In this document: piece after piece, positions 1-7,234 of the stretch
How the letters are laid out: each line of letters begins with the position of its first letter
How positions within the stretch are numbered: the stretch's first letter is position 1
Source of the DNA: Thermoflexales bacterium
GTDB taxonomy: Bacteria; Chloroflexota; Anaerolineae; B4-G1
Reading direction: 5' to 3'
DNA: 12,897 nucleotides
Assembly: GCA_007118795.1 (NCBI GenBank)
Contig: SKQX01000069.1
Span: forward strand, 1 to 12,897
Program-made: the position numbers and the translations under genes
Notes under the pieces: generated by a model
Seen by the model: only the letters and a program-made list of their open reading frames with translations
Told to the model about the DNA's origin: nothing
The model's database searches: none

Positions 1-1209
1 CCATAGCTGCGATGGCAATCGCATGTGATGGCGGAAGGCAATAGGTCTCACATCCTGCATAACCTGGCGAGCGCGAACAGCCTTCAGCGGGAGTCCGTAA
101 TACCGGTCCATCAAGATACTCAGATCGCTCTCAAGCGCCCTACGATCAACGTCCTCAACGATCGCTCTCATCCGGATGAGATGATCGACGATGGCCTGCT
201 CGTCCGTGCGGACGAGGGCGACGTACAGGCGCGTCAGGTCCGCCCGCAGACGACGCCCAATCCGCCCGACCATACCAAAATCCATGGCGCCGATCAGCTC
301 CCCGGGCATGACGAAGAAATTGCCAGGATGGGGATCAGCGTGGAAGAACCCGTCTTCCAACACCTCCTTGACGACCATGCGTGCGGCGTGGGCCGCGACA
401 CGCTGGCGGTCGTAACCCGCCTTGTCCAGTGCTTCCACATCGTCGATCTTAATGCCCCGGATTCGCTCCATCACGAGCACACGACGCGTCGTGAGATCCC
501 AGTGTATCTGGGGTACGCAAAGATACGGCTCCTCAGCGAAGTTCTCCCGGAAACGGTCGGCGTTATGCCCTTCACGGAAGAAGTCGAGTTCAGTGCGCAG
601 CGTCGCGGCAAATCCCCTGGCGATCTCCGGAAGATCATACAGCCTGGCCAGCGAAACACGACCGTCGAGCAACTCCGCTGCGGCCTGGAGGATCTCGAGG
701 TCGACCTCGATCGTCTCCTCTATCCCCGGTCGCTGCACCTTAACCACGACCTCGGTACCATCGTGCAGTATCGCCCCGTGGACCTGGGCCAATGAAGCGG
801 CGGCGATAGGATTCTGGTCGATGGTGGCAAACAGCTCAGCCGTCGTCTTCCCCAGTTCCCTCTCAATTCGCTCATGAATCGGAGCCCAGGGTTCGGGGGG
901 GACGGCATCCTGGAGTTTGGTCAGCTCGGCAATGTAGGCCGGAGGCACCAGATCCGGACGCGTACTGAGCACCTGCCCCAGCTTGATGAACGTCGGGCCC
1001 AGCTCCTCCAGTGCCAGCCGCAGCCGCTCGGGGGCGGCGAGGGGAGCCGCCTCCTCGCGCCATCGACGCACCAGCCGGCGGGGCAGCCCCAGGTAGGGCT
1101 GCAGCTCCACAAGATCCACGAGCTCGCCCAGACCGTGACCGATCAGGACGTGAGCGATCTCACGATAGCGCCTGAGATGCCGGACCGTGCGCTGCGGACC
1201 TCTGATCAT
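1..1209 (-). CDS. UbiB/ABC1 (AarF) family atypical protein kinase, C-terminus cut by window edge
   Basis: Translating the complement from ATG 1209 gives 403 open codons that run off the window start, so about 150 residues of a family usually near 550 are missing. Family hallmarks are all visible: the KLGQ motif (K76-Q79) typical of UbiB kinases, the alanine-rich loop AAASLAQVH (136-144) that replaces the glycine-rich loop, the VVKVQRPG strand with lysine K157, ELDF (207-210), HADPHPGN as catalytic loop (290-297) and DFGM (310-313) for metal binding. The family consists of membrane-associated ATPases/kinases that support quinone biosynthesis or lipid handling; the substrate cannot be read from sequence. 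An in-frame TGA lies shortly upstream. A GGGAGG directly abuts the ATG, closer than usual, so start choice is moderately sure. It lies 179 bp after the phasin-like gene on the same strand and probably shares its promoter. Confidence 0.92.
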   Translation of the reverse strand, partial: MIRGPQRTVRHLRRYREIAHVLIGHGLGELVDLVELQPYLGLPRRLVRRWREEAAPLAAPERLRLALEELGPTFIKLGQVLSTRPDLVPPAYIAELTKLQDAVPPEPWAPIHERIERELGKTTAELFATIDQNPIAAASLAQVHGAILHDGTEVVVKVQRPGIEETIEVDLEILQAAAELLDGRVSLARLYDLPEIARGFAATLRTELDFFREGHNADRFRENFAEEPYLCVPQIHWDLTTRRVLVMERIRGIKIDDVEALDKAGYDRQRVAAHAARMVVKEVLEDGFFHADPHPGNFFVMPGELIGAMDFGMVGRIGRRLRADLTRLYVALVRTDEQAIVDHLIRMRAIVEDVDRRALESDLSILMDRYYGLPLKAVRARQVMQDVRPIAFRHHMRLPSQLW

Positions 1210-1388
1210 CCTCCCACTGGAGCCGTCTGTTCATCCCCTACAAGATGCTTCGACCCTCACCTTTCCAGCACCTTCAGCACCTCGATGCAGGTCGGCCTCC
1301 GCACGTCTGTATGACCAAGCGCCACGGAGACCTTACCGCCCATAGGAGTCTTCCAACCTCACGCCTCGCCACCCTGTTCTTATCCCTG

Positions 1389-1703
1389 TCAGTCCTGCCC
1401 TTCAGGCATCCGTTCCAGGAGCTCCTCCACCTGCGCCGCCAGACCATCGACTCTCTGGCTCAGTTCTTCGAACTCCTTCCGGGTGACAGGCCGGACCCGC
1501 TCCACTTCGCGGCCGATCATCTCTCGGAGCTCCTTGCGCTCTCTCTCCCCCCTGGCGGCCAAGGCCTCGACCAGCTTCCGAGCCTCTTCACGATCGACAT
1601 CCTCCTCTCTCACCAGCTCATCGACCACCTCATTCACTCGTTCCCGGGTCATGTTCCACGCGCCCAATCCCACCAGCACCATCTTCTCCAGTACGCCTGT
1701 CAT
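1389..1703 (-). CDS. Small phasin-like / PHA-granule-associated-type coiled-coil protein
   Basis: A 104-residue, highly charged, almost entirely helical protein. Residues 4-17 form a short apolar stretch (LEKMVLVGLGAWNM), followed by a TRERVNEVVDELV helix, a spacer rich in E/R/K (38-70) and a C-terminal leucine-heptad coiled coil (78-99, LSQRVDGLAAQVEELLERM). This layout matches small proteins usually annotated as phasin-family or polyhydroxyalkanoate granule-associated; the family is defined by this pattern rather than by catalytic residues, so the function is not proven. An in-frame start 45 bp further upstream exists, but the ATG at 1703 has the ribosome site AAAAGGAGG at 7 nt spacing and is preferred. 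It is transcribed from the strong promoter at 1798-1825 and lies just upstream of the UbiB gene, suggesting a two-gene unit. No PHA synthase is visible nearby. Confidence 0.75.
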   Translation of the reverse strand: MTGVLEKMVLVGLGAWNMTRERVNEVVDELVREEDVDREEARKLVEALAARGERERKELREMIGREVERVRPVTRKEFEELSQRVDGLAAQVEELLERMPEGQD

Positions 1704-1710
1704 CTTTTCG

Positions 1711-1719
1711 CCTCCTTTT
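1711..1719 (-). promoter_or_regulatory. Ribosome binding site fixing the phasin-like start
   Basis: On the complement the sequence reads AAAAGGAGG, seven bases before ATG 1703. It is the strongest Shine-Dalgarno match near this gene and selects the 104-residue protein over a longer in-frame version starting at 1748, which has no comparable site. Confidence 0.7.
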
Positions 1720-1797
1720 TGTTCGGCCGCTTGTACCGGGTCTGCCACGCGATGCTCCAGGGAGTCTCAGTGTGAGGATGCGTTGTCACTACGAGCT

Positions 1798-1825
1798 ATT
1801 ATAGTGATGCTCAGGACACGGTCAA
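1798..1825 (-). promoter_or_regulatory. Near-consensus sigma-70 promoter for phasin-like/ubiB pair
   Basis: The complement reads TTGACC (1825-1820), a 16-bp spacer, then TATAAT (1803-1798): five of six and six of six consensus bases. Transcription would start near 1791 and leave a leader of about 88 nt before the phasin-like ATG. No better promoter is seen between the phasin-like gene and the UbiB gene. Confidence 0.65.
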
Positions 1826-1873
1826 GGCCCAACTCTGCAGGGACTTCGAAGCAAATCCCCCATAGACCCATGC

Positions 1874-1902
1874 TTGACGCGCACCCTTCTCGCCGCTAGA
1901 AT
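1874..1902 (+). promoter_or_regulatory. Sigma-70 promoter for the SAM hydrolase gene, implying a leaderless mRNA
   Basis: TTGACG (1874-1879), a 17-bp spacer and TAGAAT (1897-1902) each match the consensus at five of six bases. The usual start site 6-8 bases past the -10 box falls at 1908-1910, that is, on or next to the A of ATG 1910. No ribosome site precedes that ATG, which fits leaderless translation. Confidence 0.6.
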
Positions 1903-1909
1903 GGGGTCT

Positions 1910-2752
1910 ATGACTGATGGGCAGATCGTCACCCTTACTACGGACTTTGGCCTGGCGGATCCCTACGTGGGAGCCATGAAAGGTGTGATGCTGAGCATCG
2001 TCCCGCACGCGCACTTGGTGGACATCACCCACCAAATCCCGCCGCAGGGAGTGCGGCAGACGGCCTTCGTGCTCTACGCCGTGTGGCCCTTCTTCCCCCC
2101 GCGCACCGTGCATCTGGTGGTGGTGGATCCTGGTGTAGGCACCCAGCGTCGTCCGATTGCAGGACAGACGGCTCACGGCTTCTTCGTCGGCCCGGATAAC
2201 GGCGTCTTCAGCTACGTGATGGCCCAGGAGCCGGTCAGTTCGCTGGTGGAGCTCGTCGATCCGCAGTACCGCCTCGCCCCGGTCAGCCAGACCTTCCACG
2301 GCCGCGACATCTTCGCGCCCGCCGCTGCCCATCTGGCAGCCGGGGTCCCCCTCCACCGGCTGGGACCCGCGGTCTCCGATCCGGTCACGTTTGCGCCTCC
2401 GGCGCTGTCTGTGAGCCCGGGCCAAGTCCGCGGCGAGGTGATCTACATCGACCACTTCGGAAATGCCATCACCAGCATCGGGCGGCTTTCTTGGGAGGGA
2501 GACTTGCTATCGCTGCAGCCGGCCTTCGCCGAAGACGGCCCGTCCGGCACCCGGATCCCGGCACCCCAGGCGTATGTCTCCGCAGGCGGACAAGAGCTCA
2601 GGGGAGTACGACGCACCTACGGCGAGGTCGATGCCGGAGAAGTGCTTGCCCTCGTGGGGAGCACGGGACACCTGGAGCTCGCCGTCCGGGAGGGCAGCGG
2701 CGCTGACGCCCTCGGTCTCCAGTCCGGTGACGCCGTGGAGCTCCGCTGGTAG
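1910..2752 (+). CDS. S-adenosyl-L-methionine hydroxide adenosyltransferase (SAM hydrolase, DUF62 family)
   Basis: A 280-residue protein of the family that hydrolyses SAM to adenosine and methionine using an activated water. It starts with VTLTTDFG (7-14), whose Asp lies in the SAM pocket, and contains VVDPGVGT (71-78), GPDNG (94-98), FHGRDIFAPAAAHLA (129-143) and the C-terminal adenine-site motif DHFGNAITSI (181-190). The Asp-Arg-His triad of the hydrolases is met by D73, R80 and H130, with the same D-to-R spacing of seven. The extra loop of about 20 residues found in fluorinases is not apparent between RPIAGQ and GPDNG, so halogenation is unlikely. ATG 1901 lies inside the -10 box, so ATG 1910 is chosen. 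It diverges from the phasin-like gene and converges on the molybdoenzyme block. Confidence 0.93.
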   Translation: MTDGQIVTLTTDFGLADPYVGAMKGVMLSIVPHAHLVDITHQIPPQGVRQTAFVLYAVWPFFPPRTVHLVVVDPGVGTQRRPIAGQTAHGFFVGPDNGVFSYVMAQEPVSSLVELVDPQYRLAPVSQTFHGRDIFAPAAAHLAAGVPLHRLGPAVSDPVTFAPPALSVSPGQVRGEVIYIDHFGNAITSIGRLSWEGDLLSLQPAFAEDGPSGTRIPAPQAYVSAGGQELRGVRRTYGEVDAGEVLALVGSTGHLELAVREGSGADALGLQSGDAVELRW

Positions 2753-2797
2753 CCCCCCGTTGCCAGCCCCACCCCCGACACCAGATCCGAGTCGTTT

Positions 2798-2825
2798 CCC
2801 CTCTCCCCTCGAGGGGGGGAGAGGG
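2798..2825. repeat. GC-rich hairpin, degenerate copy of the dispersed repeat
   Basis: CCCTCTCCCC pairs with GGGGAGAGGG across a short loop (tcga plus extra G). It shares the stem of the copies at 2888 and 9165 but lacks their TTAGGGTGAGGGGG tail. Lying 45 nt after the SAM hydrolase stop, it could stall or protect that transcript's 3' end; this is inference. Confidence 0.55.
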
Positions 2826-2883
2826 CCAGCCCGGCTTCCCTCCGCCCCTGGGAGAGTCCTGCGCCAGCGCTGCTAGCCGGGAG

Positions 2884-2929
2884 AAATCCCTCTCCCCAAG
2901 GGGGAGAGGGTTAGGGTGAGGGGGACCTC
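2884..2929 (+). repeat. Dispersed palindromic repeat, copy A
   Basis: The unit is a perfect stem CCCTCTCCCC (2888-2897), a 3-nt loop and GGGGAGAGGG (2901-2910), followed by TTAGGGTGAGGGGG (2911-2924) and a CTCATC end. The same order and nearly the same bases recur at 9161-9212 in the same orientation. This resembles REP-type intergenic repeats in build, with no encoded product. Confidence 0.75.
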
Positions 2930-3103
2930 ATCGTCGACAGCCGGGTCGCCCTAGGGACCTAGCCCCTAACACCTCGATCGCGTCTGCACAGCAGCGATCC
3001 ATCCGCCCCTCGGTCTTCTCCCGATGACAGGAGCGGGAACCAGGCGAGGCAGGTGCTGAAGACACCTGGGTGTACGGCGGTGGGAGGAATCTGACGGGAG
3101 CAG

Positions 3104-5380
3104 CTAATCCCAGTCGCACTGTGGGATCGAACCACCATCTCGCAGTGAACGGAGCACACGCTCCGGCGTCAAAGGGAACTCGTCGATCCAGACCCCGGTC
3201 GCGTCGTGGACGGCGGCAAGCAGGGCCGGAGCCAGTGGGAGGAACGGCATCTCGCCCATGCCCCTGGCCCCCCACGGCCCGCGGGAATCCGGATTCTCCA
3301 CGATGATCGTCTCGATGCGCTCGGGCACGTCGGCGACAGTGGGGATGAGATACGTGCTCAGGTGCGGAGTGAGCACGCGCCCCGCCTGCGTGATGAAGTT
3401 CTCGCAGGTGACCCAGCCCATAGCCTGGACCACCCCGCCCTCGATCTGGCCCTCGACCTGCTCGGGGTTGATCGCTCTTCCCACATCATCGGCGCACACC
3501 ACGCGCCGGACCCTCAGTTCCCCCGTCTCCACGTCCACGGCCACCTCCGCGACCTGGGCCACGTAACCATACGCGAAATTGGGGAAACCTTCCCCGGTCC
3601 GGGGATCGAGCGGTATGGTCTCTGGCGCCCAGTAGGTGTGCTCGGCGACAGCCGGCCTCTCGCCCTCTCCCCATCTGTCGAGCGCCATGGCGGCTGCCTC
3701 CCGGACCGCGTTGCCCGCCATGAAGGTCGTGCGGGATGCCGAGGCCGATCCGGAGCTACTCGGGCTCGTGGCCGTGTCCGAGGCGTCCAGACTCACCCTT
3801 TCCATAGACACTTGCAGCGCCTCGGACGCCATCTGCTGAATGACCGTGTGCGCACCTTGGCCCACATCGGCTGTCCCGATGGTCACGATGGCTCGCTCGA
3901 TCTCGTCTTCCCCGCGCAACTCAATTCTCACCCAGCAGTTCTCCTGATAGCCGAAGGAGAACCCCACATTCTTGAAGCCGACCGCCATGCCGATGCCCGT
4001 GCGTACCGCCTCGTCGGGCCGCCCTGGTAGAGGCCCACCCTTCGCCCCCGGCTTCTGCCAACCCTGCTCCCTCCGTTCCCAGCCAGCAGCCACAGCACAG
4101 CGCTCCGCGACCTCCTGAAGATGAACCCCGCCGGCCAGCGGGGTTCCCGTCGTGGTCGGCATCCCATCCTGAAGCAAGTTCTTCATTCGCAGCGCCACCG
4201 GATCCATCCCCAGGGCCTCGGCCAGCTTATTCATCTGCATCTCAGCGGCGAATATCCCCTGCGGCGCGCCGAACCCGCGCATCGCGCCGCCAGGTGGGTT
4301 GTTCGTGTAGACGCCGTCGACATCCACCTTGGCGTTAGGAAACAGGTACGGTCCGGTACACGTGATCGTGGTGTTGCCGAGGACCTTGTTTGTGGTGTAG
4401 CAGTACGCCCCGCCATCGGCCACCACCTGCACCTCGGCGGCAACCAGTTCCCCTTCATGCGTGGCCCCCCACCTGCAGCGGAACCACATCGGGTGGCGCT
4501 TGCAGTGCCCTCTTATCGATTCCTCGCGCGTCCACGTGATTTTGACCGGACGCTGGAACCGGTAGGCGGCCAGCGCCAGCACGATCTGCACCGACATGTC
4601 CTCACGCCCGCCAAACGCTCCACCGATGGCGGGGTAGATCACCCGTACCTCCTCCGGCGCAATGCCCAGCGCGTGGGCAATCTGACGCTGGTCCTCCCAA
4701 GCCCACTGCCCAGCCACCACCACCGCCACCCGACCCTCATCGTCGATGTACGCCAGGCCCGCCTCCGGCTGAAGATAGGCGTGCTCCTGGCTCGGAGTGT
4801 GGTACTGACCCTCAACAACCACATCGGCCTGCGCCCACCCAGCCTCCATATCGCCCTTCCGGATCTGGTGGTGGCAGATGAGGTTGCCCTCGGTGCTCAA
4901 CTCGGGGTGGGGCTCGCTGGCCTCCCGTCCGGGATGGAGTTTGGGGGCGTCGGGCTTAAGCGCCTGGAAAGGGTTACTGACCACAGGCAAGTCCTCGTAC
5001 GTAATCTCTATGAGGTTGCGCGCCCGCTCAGCCGCCGCCTTAGTCTCCGCGACCACCAGTGCCACTTGGTCGCCCACAAACCGCACCACGTCGGCCCCCG
5101 GTCTGCCGGAACCAGGCCCGCACAGCACAGGCTGATCCGCTGTCTGCAGCCCGTACTCATTCACCGGCACATCCTTGGCCGTGAGGATCGCTACCAGACC
5201 TTCTACTTCCTCCGCCTCCGATGTGTCGATGCTGAGTACGCGGGCGTGGGGCCGATCAGCGAAGAGGATCGTGGCATGGGCCATATCTGCCATCGCGAAA
5301 TCTCCGGGGAACTTCGCCTGCCCGGTGACTTTGGCACGGGCATCCGCACGCACCCAGGGCCGTCCCACTGTCTTGGTCAT
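3104..5380 (-). CDS. Xanthine dehydrogenase-type molybdopterin-binding (large) subunit
   Basis: A 758-residue catalytic subunit of a molybdenum hydroxylase, the usual size for a stand-alone Mo subunit. The ald_Xan_dh_C-type N-terminal domain covers about 15-130 and the two Mo-cofactor domains the rest. Visible active-site features are Q198 in SQEH (Mo-pterin contact), GGAFGGRE (253-260), GGAMRGFG (364-371), GQGAHT (508-513) and the base Glu E710 in GMGEMPFLPLAPA. E260 and R368 occupy the positions that hold purine in xanthine dehydrogenases and that differ in aldehyde oxidases; the CO dehydrogenase form I signature AYxCSFR is absent. Purine oxidation is therefore favoured but not proven. The start ATG has GAGGGAG about 5 nt upstream. 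It is last of three same-strand genes, 39 bp after the nucleosidase-like gene. No XdhC-type cofactor sulfuration gene is in the window. Confidence 0.9.
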   Translation of the reverse strand: MTKTVGRPWVRADARAKVTGQAKFPGDFAMADMAHATILFADRPHARVLSIDTSEAEEVEGLVAILTAKDVPVNEYGLQTADQPVLCGPGSGRPGADVVRFVGDQVALVVAETKAAAERARNLIEITYEDLPVVSNPFQALKPDAPKLHPGREASEPHPELSTEGNLICHHQIRKGDMEAGWAQADVVVEGQYHTPSQEHAYLQPEAGLAYIDDEGRVAVVVAGQWAWEDQRQIAHALGIAPEEVRVIYPAIGGAFGGREDMSVQIVLALAAYRFQRPVKITWTREESIRGHCKRHPMWFRCRWGATHEGELVAAEVQVVADGGAYCYTTNKVLGNTTITCTGPYLFPNAKVDVDGVYTNNPPGGAMRGFGAPQGIFAAEMQMNKLAEALGMDPVALRMKNLLQDGMPTTTGTPLAGGVHLQEVAERCAVAAGWERREQGWQKPGAKGGPLPGRPDEAVRTGIGMAVGFKNVGFSFGYQENCWVRIELRGEDEIERAIVTIGTADVGQGAHTVIQQMASEALQVSMERVSLDASDTATSPSSSGSASASRTTFMAGNAVREAAAMALDRWGEGERPAVAEHTYWAPETIPLDPRTGEGFPNFAYGYVAQVAEVAVDVETGELRVRRVVCADDVGRAINPEQVEGQIEGGVVQAMGWVTCENFITQAGRVLTPHLSTYLIPTVADVPERIETIIVENPDSRGPWGARGMGEMPFLPLAPALLAAVHDATGVWIDEFPLTPERVLRSLRDGGSIPQCDWD

Positions 5381-5419
5381 CCGTACTCCCTCTCCATCGC
5401 GTGCGCAGCTAAGCCGCGT

Positions 5420-7144
5420 TCACACCTCGCTGATCTCCGATGACAGAATTCGGCGCAGAATGGCTACAGTGGCGGCGTACGTTGAATCGACCCCAAAGTA
5501 CGACAGGCGTTGTGCCCCCAGGTTCTTCCCCTTGCTCAAGGGAGTATCGGACGCATAATGGATAATACCGACGTCGAACGGCACGGTATCCGCATAGAGA
5601 GTGACGATCTCGTTGGTAGGGTGGCGCGTAGGACGGACGGCTTCGTAGATGGCGGAGAGATACGGACCAGCCTCCATCTCGATGTCCGTGTACCCCTCGC
5701 GGTAGAAGACATCCATATACTGTTCGTTCTGAAGGAACGTTCCCCGCACGCTGATGGCCTTCTGGTTGTCCAGAGCAGTTCCGTGCACCAGATACGGGGC
5801 CACGTCCGCAGCGTCGAAGCAGTTGTTGCACAGATAGGTGTTGCGCGAGTGCTCATCGTGGATGACGTAAGGGATCATCACGTCACCCATGCGTCCGTTG
5901 AGGGTGGCCGCCTTCCCCAACACGTAGAAGCCCCGGAGGGCATCGACACCGACGGCCACCTGGGACAGGATGTGGTACGCGCTCATTCCCAGAGGATAAT
6001 CGATGTTGATGATCACGGCGTCGCTCGCAGCCAGGCCGTCGAGCCCGGACATGTCCAGACGAGGATCGAACCAATCTGGACGCAGTTGGGACATCTCGAT
6101 CACCTGTGCCTCGACGTCAAAGACGTGATGGCTCTCGATGTGCTTGATGCCGCAGCGGGATTCCTCCTCCTCCCGTTCGTGCCACACGTCCTCACCGCGA
6201 TACGTGTCCATGTAGTCGCGCAGCACGAAGTAGAGCAGATTCTCCCGAGACGACCGCACCTCCCCGCGGCGGATGCGGGAGTACTCCTGCAACAAGGCCC
6301 GCCGACCGTTCCGGTCCAGGAACTCCACAAGCTTCTCCTCGCGACGCAGAGCGAAGCCGGAGAGCACGTTGACCACACTGTGTACGTTGCTGGAGACGAA
6401 ATAGGCCGGCCTATCGTGCAAGTCTACCGGCGAGCGCTCGACGATGAACTCCCACCACCGGCGCACGGCCTTACGGTAATCTACCCGAGAGCCGGCCAGA
6501 AGACGCACGGCAAACCGCTTCCGGTCCCGGCCCACATCTCGCAAGAAGGCGGGAAACTCGTCGCCCCAGATCGACTCCAGATGAGCGACGTCGTCGGCAG
6601 CCAGTCCCAGCACATCCGAGATCTCCTCCCGCCGGTCTGACCATCGGGGCCCAGTACTGGGCCGACAGCTCTCCAGTTCCTCCAACAGAGGATGATCGCG
6701 AAGCCGCCGATGCAATTTATTCCACTCGATCTGCAGGGCGGTGAGCATCGGGATGATATCGTCGATGTCCGAGACACTGGCGATGAAGACGGCCATCGTC
6801 TCACGGCCGTCGAAGAAGCTGCGCCGACGACGCCCGGGAGCACTCACCGACCGCCAATCCTGCACGTCTCCATATCGGCGACGCGCGAAGACCCGCTCAG
6901 ACTGGGCCATCACCACCAACCTGGTCTGCCGAATACAGTGGGGAAGCCGCAGCGAGCAGTAGATGAGCACGGCCGCATCCGGTTCCTCCTCGCGAGCCTT
7001 GACGTGGAGCGAGGAGTTCGTGCTCAGGTGCGACTCAACGAAGGATCGGACCTGGACCTCGTCCGTGGTGCGCAGCAGCGAGTAGTAGGTGCGCATGTAG
7101 AGGGCGATCTCTTCGCTGCCGGTGGTAGGGACAGTTCTCTCCAT
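5420..7144 (-). CDS. Uncharacterised protein with C-terminal nucleoside phosphorylase / AMP nucleosidase-like domain
   Basis: A 574-residue protein I cannot assign to a characterised family. Its last ~200 residues read like the PNP/MTA nucleosidase/AMP nucleosidase fold: a hydrophobic strand VIINID (377-382), GKAATLNGRMGDVMIP (410-425) in place of the GSAG...GD strand, AISVRGTF (463-470), the base/ribose motif DIEMEAGPYLSAI (488-499; compare VEMEA of nucleosidases, with M490 and E491) and YASDTPLSKG (530-539), whose D533 matches the purine-contacting Asp in the SD motif. The first ~360 residues are mainly helical with conserved-looking stretches SDIDDIIPML and IEWNKLHRRL (125-148) and YFVSSNVHSVVNVLSG (248-263); their role is unknown. 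No signal peptide or membrane segment is seen. It lies 90 bp after the FAD/Fe-S subunit and 39 bp before the Mo subunit. The ATG at 7144 lacks a clear ribosome site; M17 at 7096 is an alternative. Confidence 0.78.
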   Translation of the reverse strand: MERTVPTTGSEEIALYMRTYYSLLRTTDEVQVRSFVESHLSTNSSLHVKAREEEPDAAVLIYCSLRLPHCIRQTRLVVMAQSERVFARRRYGDVQDWRSVSAPGRRRRSFFDGRETMAVFIASVSDIDDIIPMLTALQIEWNKLHRRLRDHPLLEELESCRPSTGPRWSDRREEISDVLGLAADDVAHLESIWGDEFPAFLRDVGRDRKRFAVRLLAGSRVDYRKAVRRWWEFIVERSPVDLHDRPAYFVSSNVHSVVNVLSGFALRREEKLVEFLDRNGRRALLQEYSRIRRGEVRSSRENLLYFVLRDYMDTYRGEDVWHEREEEESRCGIKHIESHHVFDVEAQVIEMSQLRPDWFDPRLDMSGLDGLAASDAVIINIDYPLGMSAYHILSQVAVGVDALRGFYVLGKAATLNGRMGDVMIPYVIHDEHSRNTYLCNNCFDAADVAPYLVHGTALDNQKAISVRGTFLQNEQYMDVFYREGYTDIEMEAGPYLSAIYEAVRPTRHPTNEIVTLYADTVPFDVGIIHYASDTPLSKGKNLGAQRLSYFGVDSTYAATVAILRRILSSEISEV

Positions 7145-7234
7145 AGTTAGCTGTCACTGATCAGCAGACCCATCAGCTTCCCTGTCAACACGGTGCCTGA
7201 ACGGTTCTGCCGCTCGTGCAAATCGGGTTCGCCG

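Larger units (their letters stand above)
2753..3103. other. Convergent intergenic gap with hairpin repeats, no gene
   Basis: This gap separates the converging ends of the SAM hydrolase and the molybdopterin subunit. It contains a first GC-rich hairpin (2798-2825), a fuller copy of a dispersed repeat (2884-2929) and a small stem CAGGTG/CACCTG (3050-3068) 36 nt past the stop of the molybdopterin subunit. Reading frames here show no recognisable protein. No T-rich tract follows any stem, so intrinsic termination is not clear. Confidence 0.6.

Noticed and set aside
25..795. 256-residue plus-strand open frame across the window start
   Set aside because: It lies opposite the UbiB gene, whose kinase motifs are unmistakable; the plus-strand translation has no recognisable domain.
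1257..1343. 28-codon minus-strand frame (MGGKVSVALG...) between the phasin-like and UbiB genes
   Set aside because: No good ribosome site at a normal distance, no recognisable domain, and the length is easily reached by chance in GC-rich DNA.
1910..2752. Fluorinase or chlorinase function
   Set aside because: The extra loop of the halogenases is not apparent and the Asp-Arg-His set of SAM hydrolases is present.
2798..2929. CRISPR array or tandem repeat made of the CCCTCTCCCC hairpins
   Set aside because: Only two unequal, irregularly spaced units occur here, with no spacers of constant length.
3104..3140. tRNA T-arm-like bases (GGTTCGATCC on the complement) near the end of the Mo subunit gene
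   Set aside because: No acceptor, D or anticodon arms can be built around it, and it lies within an intact C-terminus.
4121..5443. 440-residue plus-strand open frame
   Set aside because: Antisense to the molybdopterin subunit; long antisense frames are expected in GC-rich coding DNA and its residues look like no family.
5510..6640. 376-residue plus-strand open frame
   Set aside because: Antisense to the nucleosidase-like gene. The minus-strand protein has coherent PNP-like motifs and operon spacing, the plus-strand frame has neither.
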